NCBI GenBank assembly: GCA_016720425.1
Contig: JADKKQ010000008.1
Location: forward strand, 124,001-188,000
Length of the DNA stretch: 64,000 bases
Source: Betaproteobacteria bacterium
GTDB taxonomy: Bacteria; Pseudomonadota; Gammaproteobacteria; Burkholderiales; Casimicrobiaceae
Direction: 5' to 3'
The notes below the pieces were generated by a model. That model was not told where the DNA came from, searched no databases, and saw only the letters and a program-made list of their open reading frames with translations. Shown here piece by piece: positions 43,917 to 54,677 of this stretch. The first letter of the stretch is position 1. The number at the start of each line of letters is the position of its first letter. The position numbers were made by a program, and so were the translations under genes.

Positions 43917-45464
43917 ATGCCTGCCGCCCTCGCACCGGGAAGCGTCGTCGCCGTCATCGGCGCCGGGGCGATGGGCGCGGGCATCGCGCAGCTGGCGGCG
44001 CTGCACGGCCATCGGGTCCAGCTGCACGACACGCGCTTCGGTGCGGCCGAGCAGGCGAAGCAGGGCATCGCCGCGGCGCTGGAGAAGGAGGTGGCCCGCG
44101 GTCGGCTGGAGGCCGGGGCGGCGGCGGCGGCGCTGGCGCGGATCGCGACGCTGGTGACGCTGCCCGACGCCTGCCTGGCGAGCCTGGTGATCGAGGCGAT
44201 CGTCGAGGACCTCGCGGCCAAGCGCGAGCTCTTGGCGCAGCTCGCGGACTTCGTGGCCCCGGACTGCGTGCTCGCGTCGAACACCTCGTCGCTGTCGATC
44301 ACCGCGCTCGCCGCGGGCATCCGGCATCCCGAGCGCGTCGTCGGCATGCACTTCTTCAACCCCGCGCCGCTGCTGCCGCTGGTCGAGGTCGTGACCGGGC
44401 TCGCGACCTCGCCGCAGGTGGCCGACCGGGTGTTCCACACCGCGGCGGCCTGGGGCAAGACGCCGGTTCACGCCGCGTCGACGCCGGGGTTCATCGTCAA
44501 CCGCTGCGCGCGACCGTTCTACGCCGAGGCGCTGCGCCTGTACACCGAGCGGGCCGCGGATCCCGCCACCATCGACGCGGTGATGCGCGAGGCCGGCGGG
44601 TTCCGGATGGGCCCGTTCGAATTGATGGACCTGATCGGCCACGACGTCAACTTCGCCGTCACCCGCAGCGTCTGGGAAGCCTTCTTCCATGATCCGCGCT
44701 TCGCGCCGTCGGTGGCGCAGCAGGAGCTCGTGGCGGCGGGCTTCCTCGGCCGCAAATCGGGGCGCGGATTCTACGACTACGCGCCGACGGCGGTTCGCCC
44801 GCCGCCGCGGTCCGAGCCCGCGCAGCCGCTGCCGCCGCGCGTCGTCGTGCACGGGGCGCCGGGTGCGGCGGCCGCGCTGCCGCAGCGGATGGCCGCAGGC
44901 GGCGTGGCGGTGGAGGAAGGGCTGCCCGAGTCGCGCTTCCTCGGGCCGGTGCTGCACGTGGGCGGGCGCGAAGGCGGCGTCTGGCTCGCCCCCACCGACG
45001 GCCGCACGGCGACGATGCGCGCCGTCGCGGCGGGCGTGCGCGACGTCGTCGTCTTCGACCTCGCGCTCGACTACGCCACGGCGACCCGGTTGGCCGTCGC
45101 GCGCGCCGACACCTGCAGCGACGAGGCGCTGGCCCTCGCCGTCGGCGCGCTGCGCGCCGCCGGGATCGCCGCCAGCCGCTTCGACGACGTGCCCGCGCTG
45201 GCGGTGATGCGCACCGTGGCGATGCTCGCCAACGAGGCGGCGGACGCGGTCGTCCAGGGCGTCGCCGGCCCGGTGGCCGTCGACCTCGCACTGCAGAAGG
45301 GCGTCGCCTACCCGCGGGGACCGCTGGCCTGGGCCGACGCGCTGGGCGTGGCGGCGGTGCGGGACGTGCTGGTCCATCTCGCGGGGCACTACGGCGAGGA
45401 TCGCTATCGGTTGTCGCCGCTGATCGCACGGCGCGCCGCCACCGGAGGCAGGCTCCATGGTTGA
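43917..45464 (+). CDS. paaH: 3-hydroxyadipyl-CoA dehydrogenase PaaH
   Basis: A 515-residue 3-hydroxyacyl-CoA dehydrogenase with a complete NAD-binding domain (VIGAGAMGAGIAQLAALHGH), ASNTSSLSITALA, the catalytic His in GMHFFNPAPLLPLVEVV and two C-terminal helical domains. The double C-terminal domain makes it longer than the 280-residue short type and is typical of PaaH. It oxidises 3-hydroxyadipyl-CoA to 3-oxoadipyl-CoA. Its end overlaps the start of paaI by 8 bp. Confidence 0.93.
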   Translation: MPAALAPGSVVAVIGAGAMGAGIAQLAALHGHRVQLHDTRFGAAEQAKQGIAAALEKEVARGRLEAGAAAAALARIATLVTLPDACLASLVIEAIVEDLAAKRELLAQLADFVAPDCVLASNTSSLSITALAAGIRHPERVVGMHFFNPAPLLPLVEVVTGLATSPQVADRVFHTAAAWGKTPVHAASTPGFIVNRCARPFYAEALRLYTERAADPATIDAVMREAGGFRMGPFELMDLIGHDVNFAVTRSVWEAFFHDPRFAPSVAQQELVAAGFLGRKSGRGFYDYAPTAVRPPPRSEPAQPLPPRVVVHGAPGAAAALPQRMAAGGVAVEEGLPESRFLGPVLHVGGREGGVWLAPTDGRTATMRAVAAGVRDVVVFDLALDYATATRLAVARADTCSDEALALAVGALRAAGIAASRFDDVPALAVMRTVAMLANEAADAVVQGVAGPVAVDLALQKGVAYPRGPLAWADALGVAAVRDVLVHLAGHYGEDRYRLSPLIARRAATGGRLHG

Positions 45465-45921
45465 TCATCCTCCGGCGCTCGCGCCGGCCGCCGCGCAGGC
45501 GCTGGCCGAGCGGGTGGCGCGCGGGATGTACGCGCGCGACAGCGCCTCGCAGGCGCTCGGCATGCGCATCGTGCGCGTGGCCCCCGGCCATGCCGAGCTG
45601 GCGATGGCGGTGCGGCCCGACATGCTCAACGGCCACGCGATCTGCCACGGCGGCTTCATCTTCACGCTGGCCGACAGTGCCTTCGCCTTCGCCTGCAACA
45701 GCTACAATCTGACCACGGTGGCCTCCGGCTGCGCGATCGACTTCCTGGCGCCGGCGCGCGCGGCGGACGTGCTGACCGCGATCGCGCAGGAGCGAAGCGC
45801 CGCCGGGCGCACCGGCGTCTACGACATCGAGGTCGTCAACCAGCGCGGCGAGAGGATCGCGCTGTTCCGCGGCAAGAGCTATCGCATCAAAGGACACGTG
45901 ATCGACGATTCCCCCGCCTGA
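45457..45921 (+). CDS. paaI: Hydroxyphenylacetyl-CoA thioesterase PaaI
   Basis: A 154-residue hotdog-fold thioesterase. The catalytic region HAICHGGFIFTLADSAFAFA is intact, with the Asp that acts as base. PaaI hydrolyses ring-hydroxylated phenylacetyl-CoA and similar dead-end thioesters to free CoA, relieving stalled intermediates. Its start overlaps paaH, and it ends 87 bp before paaK. Nothing in its sequence is unusual. Confidence 0.93.
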   Translation: MVDHPPALAPAAAQALAERVARGMYARDSASQALGMRIVRVAPGHAELAMAVRPDMLNGHAICHGGFIFTLADSAFAFACNSYNLTTVASGCAIDFLAPARAADVLTAIAQERSAAGRTGVYDIEVVNQRGERIALFRGKSYRIKGHVIDDSPA

Positions 45922-46008
45922 CCTTCGCGTCCGGCAGCGGCACCACGAACCGTTCCCACCGCGCATCCCAAGTGAGCGAAGGTGGACCGACGCACCCAGG
46001 AGGAAAGC

Positions 46009-47325
<1,317 letters not shown>

Positions 47326-47342
47326 GATGCAACGGCCCCCGC

Positions 47343-47460
47343 GCGCGCCCGGGGGGCGGGGGCGCCGGGGGGGGGGGGGGGGGGCAGGGGGGGGGGGGGG
47401 GGGGGGGGGGGGTGGGGGCGGGGGGGGGCCCCCCCCCCCGCGCCCCCGCGGGGGCGCAGT
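47343..47460. repeat. Extreme poly-G / poly-C low-complexity tract
   Basis: The 168 bp between paaK and paaJ include runs of 18 G (47367-47384), 26 G (47387-47412), 9 G (47420-47428) and 11 C (47429-47439), with only scattered other bases. This composition is unlike any other part of the window except the shorter tract at 4.6 kb. It could form G-quadruplex or hairpin structures, or reflect unreliable sequence (for example dark-cycle G calls after a stem-loop). Treat the exact bases as doubtful. Confidence 0.7.
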
Positions 47461-47493
47461 CAGTACCCTTCGGACGGCCGGGCGGGTACTGAC
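47459..47493. repeat. Inverted repeat abutting the paaJ start codon
   Basis: GTCAGTACCC (47459-47468) and GGGTACTGAC (47484-47493) are perfect 10-bp arms around a 15-base GC-rich loop. The right arm ends immediately before the GTG start of paaJ and leaves no room for a normal ribosome-binding site. It may be a repetitive palindrome adjoining the poly-G tract, or a structure affecting translation of paaJ. Confidence 0.65.
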
Positions 47494-48696
<1,203 letters not shown>

Positions 48697-48757
48697 AGTC
48701 CCACGCCGGGAGCTCTTCGCGGCTGCCGACCGAATCACGCAGGATGGAGAACCGCGC

Positions 48758-49711
48758 ATGACCGAGAAGAAGTTCGCTTCCCACGCCGACGTCGAAGAGA
48801 AGAAGGTGAGCTTCGACCGCCTGTCCGACCACGCCTACGCCTACACGGCCGAGGGCGATCCCAACACCGGCATCGTCATCGGCGACGACGCGGTGATGGT
48901 CATCGACACGCAGGCGACGCCGGTGATGGCGCAGGACGTCGTCCGCCGCATCCGCGCGGTGACCGACAAGCCGATCCGCTACGTCACGCTGTCGCACTAC
49001 CACGCCGTCCGCGTGCTGGGCGCGTCGGGTTACGCGCCCGAGCACGTCATCGCCAGCCGCGACACCTTGGACCTCATCGTCGAGCGCGGCGCGCAGGACA
49101 TGCAGAGCGAGATCGAGCGCTTTCCGCGCCTCTTTCGCGCGGTCGAGTCGGTGCCGGGGCTGACCTGGCCGACCATCGTGTTCGAGCGCCGGATGACGCT
49201 GATGATGGGCCGGCTGCAGGTCGAGATCATGCAACTCGGCCGCGGCCACACCAAGGGCGACACGGTCGTCTGGCTGCCGCAGGAGCGGATCCTCTTCTCC
49301 GGCGACCTGGTCGAGTACGACGCCACGCCCTACACCGGCGACGCCTACCTCGGGGACTGGCCGGCGACGCTGGACGCGATCGCCGCGCTGGAGCCGCGGC
49401 AGCTGGTCCCCGGTCGCGGTGCCGCGCTGAAGACGCCCGAGGCGGTCCGGGCCGGCCTCGACGGCACGCGTGCGTTCGTCACCGCGCTGTTCGAGTCGGT
49501 GCGCGCGGGAGCCGCCGCCGGCCGCGACCTGCGCACCGTCTACCGGGAGACCTACGCCGCGCTGAAGCCGCGCTTCGGGCACTGGGTGATCTTCGACCAC
49601 TGCCTGCCCTTCGACGTCTCCCGCGCCTACGACGAGGCGACGCAGCATCCCGATCCGCGGATCTGGACCGCCGAGCGCGATCGCGCGATGTGGGCAGCGC
49701 TCGAGGGCTGA
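48758..49711 (+). CDS. MBL-fold metallo-hydrolase with altered metal motif
   Basis: A 317-residue metallo-beta-lactamase-fold protein. The fold markers are there (GIVIGDDAVMVIDTQATP, LGRGHTKGDTVVWLPQE, ILFSGDLVEYD), but the HxHxDH motif reads SHYHAVRVLGAS, keeping the two first histidines and losing the Asp and His of the second metal site. It probably uses one metal or has changed chemistry; the His in GRGHTKGD and Asp in GDLV remain. It is soluble. It starts at ATG 48758, 61 bp after paaJ, and heads a five-gene run with a monooxygenase and a dioxygenase. Its TGA stop is the start of a palindromic element. Confidence 0.85.
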   Translation: MTEKKFASHADVEEKKVSFDRLSDHAYAYTAEGDPNTGIVIGDDAVMVIDTQATPVMAQDVVRRIRAVTDKPIRYVTLSHYHAVRVLGASGYAPEHVIASRDTLDLIVERGAQDMQSEIERFPRLFRAVESVPGLTWPTIVFERRMTLMMGRLQVEIMQLGRGHTKGDTVVWLPQERILFSGDLVEYDATPYTGDAYLGDWPATLDAIAALEPRQLVPGRGAALKTPEAVRAGLDGTRAFVTALFESVRAGAAAGRDLRTVYRETYAALKPRFGHWVIFDHCLPFDVSRAYDEATQHPDPRIWTAERDRAMWAALEG

Positions 49712-49773
49712 GAAGGTGTGAACGGATCCCCGACCGCCAGGCCGCGCCAGCGGGATTCATTCACACCTTCTGA
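49708..49773. repeat. Complete palindromic element between MBL and monooxygenase genes
   Basis: Perfect 12-bp arms AGAAGGTGTGAA (49711-49722) and TTCACACCTTCT (49760-49771) enclose a GC-rich centre with a nearly matching inner stem (GGATCCC / GGGATTC). The left arm begins within the TGA stop codon of the MBL gene, exactly as the half copy does at 4552 after an unrelated gene. The element ends ten bases before the monooxygenase ATG. It looks like a repetitive extragenic palindrome and may also act as a transcript hairpin. Confidence 0.75.
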
Positions 49774-49780
49774 GCAGGCG

Positions 49781-51421
49781 ATGAAGACCTACACCAACCC
49801 CGTCTACGCCTACCGGCGTTCCCCGGACCAGGATGGTACTCCGGCACGCCGGCCCGTCGTCGTCGTCGGCGCGGGACCCGTCGGGCTCGCCGCCGCGATC
49901 GACCTCGCGCAGAGCGACGTGCCGGTGGTCGTGCTGGACGAGGACAACACCGTCAGCGTCGGGTCGCGGGCGATCTGCTACGCCAAGCGGGCGCTGGAAA
50001 TCCTCGACCGGCTGGGCTGCGGCGAGCGCATCGTGCGCAAGGGCGTGGGGTGGAACGTCGGCAAGGTGTTCCACCGGCAGGAGCTCGTCTACCAGTTCGA
50101 CCTGCTGCCCGAGTCCGGGCACCGGCGACCGGCCTTCGTCAATCTGCAGCAGTACTACCTCGAGGAGTACCTGGTCGACCGCGTGGCCGAGCTGCCGGCC
50201 GCGGAGATCCGCTGGGAGAACCGCGTCACCGGCGTGCGGGTGCGGGCCGACCACGTGGCGCTGACCGTGGCCACGCCCGACGGCGACTACGAGCTGCACT
50301 GCGACTGGCTGATCGTCGCCGACGGCGCGCGAAGCCCGGTGCGCACGCTGCTGGGCCTCGAGGCCGACGGGCAGGTGTTCCGCGATCGCTTCCTGATCGC
50401 CGACATCCACATGCGCACCGACTTCCCGCCGGAACGCTGGTTCTGGTTCGATCCGCCCTTCCATCCCAACCAGTCGGTGCTGCTGCACCGGCAGGCCGAC
50501 GACGTCTGGCGCGTCGACTTCCAGCTCGGCTGGGACGCCGATCCGGAGGAGGAGAAGAAGCCCGAGCGGATCGGGCCGCGGTTGCGCGCGATGCTGGGCG
50601 CCGACGCCGATTTCGACATCGAGTGGGCGAGCGTCTACACGTTCCAGTGCCGCCGGATGCGCCGCTTCCGCCACGGACGCGTGATCTTCGCCGGCGATGC
50701 GGCGCACGTGGTGTCGCCGTTCGGCGCGCGTGGCGCCAACAGCGGCATCCAGGATACCGACAACCTGGTCTGGAAGCTGCGCCTGGTGCTGGAGGGGCTG
50801 GCGCCGGAACGGCTGCTCGACAGCTACGACGTCGAGCGCAGCGCGGCGGCCGACGAGAACATCGCGAACTCCACGCGGTCGACCGATTTCATCACCCCCA
50901 AGAGCGCGATTTCGCGCGTCTTCCGCGACGCGACGCTGCAGCTCGCCCGCCGGCACCCGTTCGCGCGGCGGCTGGTCAACAGCGGCCGGCTGTCGGTCCC
51001 GCGCGTGCACACCGAATCGCCGCTGAACACGCCCGACCGGCGCGGCGAGCAGTTCGCGGGCGCGATGGTGCCCGGGGCCCCCGCGGCCGACGCGCCGGTG
51101 ACCGGGCCGGGGTCGTCCTGGCTGCTCGACTACCTGGGCCAGGGCTTCACGCTGCTGTCGTTCGGCAGTGCGGTCGCGCCGCCGGCCGCGGCCGCGCTGC
51201 TGCGCGACCGCATTCCCTGCCGCGTGCTGCAGGTCGGCGGCGAACGCGACGAGGACCTCATCGTCGTGCAGGATGTGGCCGGGCTGCTCGCCCAGCGCTA
51301 CGACGGCAAGCCGGGGACCTGCTATCTGCTGCGGCCGGATCAGATCGTCTGCGCGCGCTGGCGCAGCTTCGACGCCGCGGCGGTGCGCGCCGCGATCGCC
51401 CACGCGACCGCCCACGACTAG
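49781..51421 (+). CDS. Class A FAD-dependent aromatic monooxygenase
   Basis: A 546-residue flavoprotein hydroxylase of the PheA/TfdB/MobA type. The FAD motif VVGAGPVGLAAAIDLA is at about 27-42, the DG motif LIVADGARSPVR at about 178-189, and the GD motif VIFAGDAAHVVSPFGARG at about 303-320. A thioredoxin-like C-terminal domain fits this group. It hydroxylates an aromatic ring with NAD(P)H and O2. It is encoded 28 bp before a DUF2783 protein and a homogentisate-dioxygenase-like protein, so it probably makes the ring-cleavage substrate. I start at ATG 49781; the frame upstream runs into the palindromic element. Confidence 0.9.
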   Translation: MKTYTNPVYAYRRSPDQDGTPARRPVVVVGAGPVGLAAAIDLAQSDVPVVVLDEDNTVSVGSRAICYAKRALEILDRLGCGERIVRKGVGWNVGKVFHRQELVYQFDLLPESGHRRPAFVNLQQYYLEEYLVDRVAELPAAEIRWENRVTGVRVRADHVALTVATPDGDYELHCDWLIVADGARSPVRTLLGLEADGQVFRDRFLIADIHMRTDFPPERWFWFDPPFHPNQSVLLHRQADDVWRVDFQLGWDADPEEEKKPERIGPRLRAMLGADADFDIEWASVYTFQCRRMRRFRHGRVIFAGDAAHVVSPFGARGANSGIQDTDNLVWKLRLVLEGLAPERLLDSYDVERSAAADENIANSTRSTDFITPKSAISRVFRDATLQLARRHPFARRLVNSGRLSVPRVHTESPLNTPDRRGEQFAGAMVPGAPAADAPVTGPGSSWLLDYLGQGFTLLSFGSAVAPPAAAALLRDRIPCRVLQVGGERDEDLIVVQDVAGLLAQRYDGKPGTCYLLRPDQIVCARWRSFDAAAVRAAIAHATAHD

Positions 51422-51449
51422 ACTTCCAGACTTCCGCCAAGGAGCGCCC

Positions 51450-51665
51450 ATGCCCGTGCTTTGCACCGAGCCCAACATCGCCGCCCCCGACGATTTCTAC
51501 GAGCTGCTGATCGCGCTGCACCGCGACCTCACGCACGCGCAGAGCGAACTGGTCAACGCCAAACTGGTTCTCCTGCTCGCCAACCACATCGGCGACACCG
51601 CCGTGCTGCGGGCCGCGCTGGCCGCCGCCCGGCAGGACGTCGCCGCTCCGGGAGCCGAAGCATGA
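51450..51665 (+). CDS. DUF2783 domain protein
   Basis: A 71-residue helical protein resembling DUF2783 (FYELLIALHRDLTHAQSELVNAKLVLLLANHIGD). Its function is unknown, but members of this family commonly sit between a flavin monooxygenase and a homogentisate-dioxygenase-like gene, as here. A GGAG ribosome site lies before ATG 51450, and its stop overlaps the next start (ATGA). It may be a subunit or chaperone for one of these neighbours. Confidence 0.8.
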   Translation: MPVLCTEPNIAAPDDFYELLIALHRDLTHAQSELVNAKLVLLLANHIGDTAVLRAALAAARQDVAAPGAEA

Positions 51666-52792
51666 AGCACTACATCCGTTTTCCCCGCGCCGACGGAATT
51701 CACAGCCGGCAGGCGCACGCCGACCTCCCCGCGGGGACCTTCGAGCGCGAGATGGGCAAAGAGGGCTTCTTCGGCCCGGCCGCGCATTTTCACCACCGCC
51801 ATCCGCCGACGGCGTGGACGAGCTTCGTCGGCGCGCTCAATCCGCACGCCTACGACCTCAACCGGCTGGGCGCGTCGGGCCCGTCGCCCTGGGACGCTAC
51901 GCCCTTCATGCACAATGGCGACGTCCGCATCCGCCACTGGCGGACCGAGCGGACGATGGACCACCTGGTGCGCAACCAGGACGGCGACGAGCTGCTGTTC
52001 ATCCACGACGGCGAGGGCGAGCTCTATTGCGACTGGGGCCGACTCGACTACCGCGACGGCGACTACATCGTCGTTCCGCGGGGCGGCCTGTGGCGGATCG
52101 CGCCCGCCCGCGCGACGACGCTGCTGCTGGTGGAGTGCACCGAGGGCACGTACACGCTGCCCGAGAAGGGGATCCTCGGGCCGCACGCGATCTTCGATCC
52201 GGCGCTCCTTGACCTGCCGGCGATGGACGACCGCTTCAAGGCCCAGCAGACCGACGACCCGTGGCGCGTCGTAGTGAAGCGCGCCGGGCTGCTGTCGACG
52301 ATCCAGTACCCGTTCAATCCGCTCGACGCCGTCGGCTGGCACGGCGACCTCGCCGTCGTGCGTCTCAACGTGCGCGACCTCCGGCCGCTGATGAGCCACC
52401 GCTACCACCTTCCGCCGTCGGCGCACACGACCTTCGTCGGCCGCAACTTCCTCGTCTGCACCTTCGCGCCGCGGCCGATCGAGAGCGACCCGGGCGCGCT
52501 GAAGGTGCCGTTCTATCACAACAACGACGACTACGACGAGGTGATCTTCTATCACCGTGGCGAGTTCTTCAGTCGCGACAACATCAAGCCCGGCATGGTC
52601 ACCTTCCATCCGGCCGGGTTCACGCACGGTCCCCATCCCAAGGCCTTCGCCATCGGCGCCGCGCACGCGCGCAAGGAGACCGACGAATACGCGGTGATGA
52701 TCGACACCCGCTTCCCGTTGCAGGTCGCACCGCTGCCCGAGGGCGTCGAGAACCGCGAGTACGTCGACTCGTGGCGGGCGCGGCCCGAATGA
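51662..52792 (+). CDS. Homogentisate 1,2-dioxygenase-like protein
   Basis: A 376-residue protein of the homogentisate dioxygenase family (cupin fold), shorter than the roughly 430-residue HmgA. The iron ligand region is recognisable: VPFYHNNDDYDEVIFYH (His and Glu/Asp) and PAGFTHGPHP (His). Homogentisate dioxygenase opens the ring of 2,5-dihydroxyphenylacetate using Fe(II) and O2. Given the shorter form and the monooxygenase/DUF2783 neighbours, its true substrate may be another para-diol such as a gentisate-like compound. It is translationally coupled to the DUF2783 gene. Confidence 0.82.
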   Translation: MKHYIRFPRADGIHSRQAHADLPAGTFEREMGKEGFFGPAAHFHHRHPPTAWTSFVGALNPHAYDLNRLGASGPSPWDATPFMHNGDVRIRHWRTERTMDHLVRNQDGDELLFIHDGEGELYCDWGRLDYRDGDYIVVPRGGLWRIAPARATTLLLVECTEGTYTLPEKGILGPHAIFDPALLDLPAMDDRFKAQQTDDPWRVVVKRAGLLSTIQYPFNPLDAVGWHGDLAVVRLNVRDLRPLMSHRYHLPPSAHTTFVGRNFLVCTFAPRPIESDPGALKVPFYHNNDDYDEVIFYHRGEFFSRDNIKPGMVTFHPAGFTHGPHPKAFAIGAAHARKETDEYAVMIDTRFPLQVAPLPEGVENREYVDSWRARPE

Positions 52793-52868
52793 GCACGGCG
52801 AGCACGGCACGAGCGCGAAGGTCCGCCCCGAGCGCGGACACCGAAGTGCAGAGCACGAAGGCAGCCCC

Positions 52869-53645
52869 GTGAGCTACGAGCACCTGCTGGTCGAGACCCG
52901 CGGGCGCGTCGGTCTCATCCGCCTCAATCGTCCGCAGCGGATGAACGCGCTGAACGACGCGCTCGCCGCCGAGCTCGGCGACGCGCTCGCGGGCTTCGAC
53001 GGCGACGACGGCATCGGGGCGATCGTCATCACCGGCAACGAGCGCGCCTTCGCCGCCGGCGCCGACATCGGCGCGATGGCCGAGTGGGACTACCGCAAGG
53101 TCTTCGTCGACGACTACATCACCCGCGACTGGGAGGCCGTGCGCCGGATCCGGAAGCCGGTGCTCGCCGCGGTCGCCGGCTATGCGCTGGGTGGCGGCTG
53201 CGAGCTCGCGATGATGTGCGACCTGATCGTCGCCGCCGACACCGCGCAGTTCGGCCAGCCCGAGATCACGATCGGGACGATGCCGGGGATGGGCGGCACG
53301 CAGCGGCTGCCGCGCGCCGTCGGCAAGGCCAAGGCGATGGACTGGTGCCTCACCGGGCGCTTGATCGACGCCGCGGAGGCCGAGCGATCGGGCCTGGTCG
53401 CGCGGGTGGTGCCGGCCGACCGGCTCGAGGACGAGACGCTGGCGATCGCGGCGCGGATCGCGTCGTACTCGCTGCCCGTGGTGCTGAAGATCAAGGAGGC
53501 GATCAACCGCGCCTACGAATCGTCGCTGGCCGAGGGGCTGCTGTTCGAGCGGCGCGAGTTCCACGCCACGTTCGCGCTCGACGACCAGAAGGAAGGGATG
53601 CGCGCGTTCGTGGGCAAGCGCAAGCCCGACTTCCGCCACCGCTGA
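52869..53645 (+). CDS. Enoyl-CoA hydratase, PaaF-like
   Basis: A 258-residue crotonase with both hydratase glutamates, in GGGCELAMMCD and FGQPEITIGT, and the oxyanion block FAAGADIGAMAEWD. It is close to typical short-chain enoyl-CoA hydratases and could supply the 2,3-dehydroadipyl-CoA hydratase step (PaaF) that the paa operon otherwise lacks, or work in the adjacent aromatic module. It starts at GTG 52869 and is convergent with the IclR gene 96 bp downstream. Confidence 0.88.
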   Translation: MSYEHLLVETRGRVGLIRLNRPQRMNALNDALAAELGDALAGFDGDDGIGAIVITGNERAFAAGADIGAMAEWDYRKVFVDDYITRDWEAVRRIRKPVLAAVAGYALGGGCELAMMCDLIVAADTAQFGQPEITIGTMPGMGGTQRLPRAVGKAKAMDWCLTGRLIDAAEAERSGLVARVVPADRLEDETLAIAARIASYSLPVVLKIKEAINRAYESSLAEGLLFERREFHATFALDDQKEGMRAFVGKRKPDFRHR

Positions 53646-53741
53646 ACCGCCGCGCCCGTGGCCCGCGGCTGCCTCGTCGCCGCCGCGCGGGGTCCCCGGC
53701 GCCGCGCCGCGTCGGGCCGGCCGTCGGGACACGGATCCGCG

Positions 53742-54605
53742 TCAGCGCGGGGCCGGGCGGGGCGGATGACCGCCGAGGGCGGCGGTGAGATCCGCCGCCG
53801 TGGCGCGGACGAGGGCACCCAGCCCGGGGACGCGCGCTGGCGTGATCCGCGAGGTGGGGCCGGCGAGCGAGATCGCCGCCCACGGCTCGCCGTTTTCGTC
53901 CCACAGCGCGCAGGCGACGCAGAACAGGCCGTCGGCGTGCTCTTCGTCGTCGAGCGCGTAGCCGCGTTCGCGGCTGGCGGCGAATTCGCGCGCCAGCGCC
54001 GCGTGGGCGGTGATCGTCTTGGCGGTGTGCCGCGGCAGCGCCCTGCGGCCGAGCACCGCCTCGGCGGCCCGCGGGCCCATCGCCGCCAGCATCGCCTTGC
54101 CGACGCCGGAGGCGTGCAGCGGCGCCCGCGCGCCGAGCTTGGTCGACATGCGCATCAGTTCGCGGCACTGGACCTGCTCGACGAACACTGCTTCGCCGGC
54201 GTCGATCACCGCCAGGTTGGTGGTCTCGCCGGAGGCCTCCATCAGGCGCTTGAGGAAGGGGTAGGCCTGGACGACGAGGTTGCGATGGTCGAGGAAGGCG
54301 GCGCCGACGCGGAAGGCGCGCACGCCGATCAGCCATTCGCCGACCGGGCCCTGCTGCACGTAGCCGAGCTCGGCGAGCGTGCCCAGCAGGCGGTGGACGG
54401 TGGGCACCGGCAGCGCCAGCGACTCGGCGATCGCGGTCAGCGTCGCGCCGCCCTCGGTCGCGGCCAGCGCCTCCAGGACGGCGAGTCCGCGCGAGAGCGC
54501 CTGCGTGTGTCCCGACGCTGCGCCGCCGCGGAAGGATCCGGGCTGCGGCTCGGCGCGCGGTCGGGGGCGGGGCGCGGCGCGGACGGTGGCGGGCTTCGGG
54601 GGCAT
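53742..54605 (-). CDS. IclR-family transcriptional regulator
   Basis: A 287-residue regulator with a winged HTH at about 36-90 (LSRGLAVLEALAATEGGATL, then AESLALPVPTVHRLLGTLAE) and an IclR effector domain (TSKLGARAPLHASGVGKAML region to RERGYALDDEEHADGLFCVA). The first 30 residues form a basic Pro/Arg/Ala-rich tail that may be non-native; a start at a later codon cannot be excluded. IclR proteins often control aromatic catabolism, so it may regulate the convergent monooxygenase/dioxygenase module or itself. A palindromic operator overlaps its predicted promoter. Confidence 0.9.
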   Translation of the reverse strand: MPPKPATVRAAPRPRPRAEPQPGSFRGGAASGHTQALSRGLAVLEALAATEGGATLTAIAESLALPVPTVHRLLGTLAELGYVQQGPVGEWLIGVRAFRVGAAFLDHRNLVVQAYPFLKRLMEASGETTNLAVIDAGEAVFVEQVQCRELMRMSTKLGARAPLHASGVGKAMLAAMGPRAAEAVLGRRALPRHTAKTITAHAALAREFAASRERGYALDDEEHADGLFCVACALWDENGEPWAAISLAGPTSRITPARVPGLGALVRATAADLTAALGGHPPRPAPR

Positions 54606-54638
54606 CGTGGAGGCGTGGCGTGGCGGTTGCAGGCGCGG

Positions 54639-54677
54639 ATTCTAGCATCGGGCCACCATCGTGAAAGCGGCTTTCAC
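54639..54677 (-). promoter_or_regulatory. iclR promoter with overlapping palindromic operator
   Basis: On the minus strand, TTTCAC (54666-54661) and TAGAAT (54644-54639), with TGC before it, form a promoter with a 16-base spacer. GTGAAAGCGGCTTTCAC (54661-54677), a palindrome of two 8-bp arms around one base, overlaps the -35 box. This resembles IclR-type operators and suggests autoregulation. The palindrome also contains the stop codon of the upstream gene. Confidence 0.6.
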
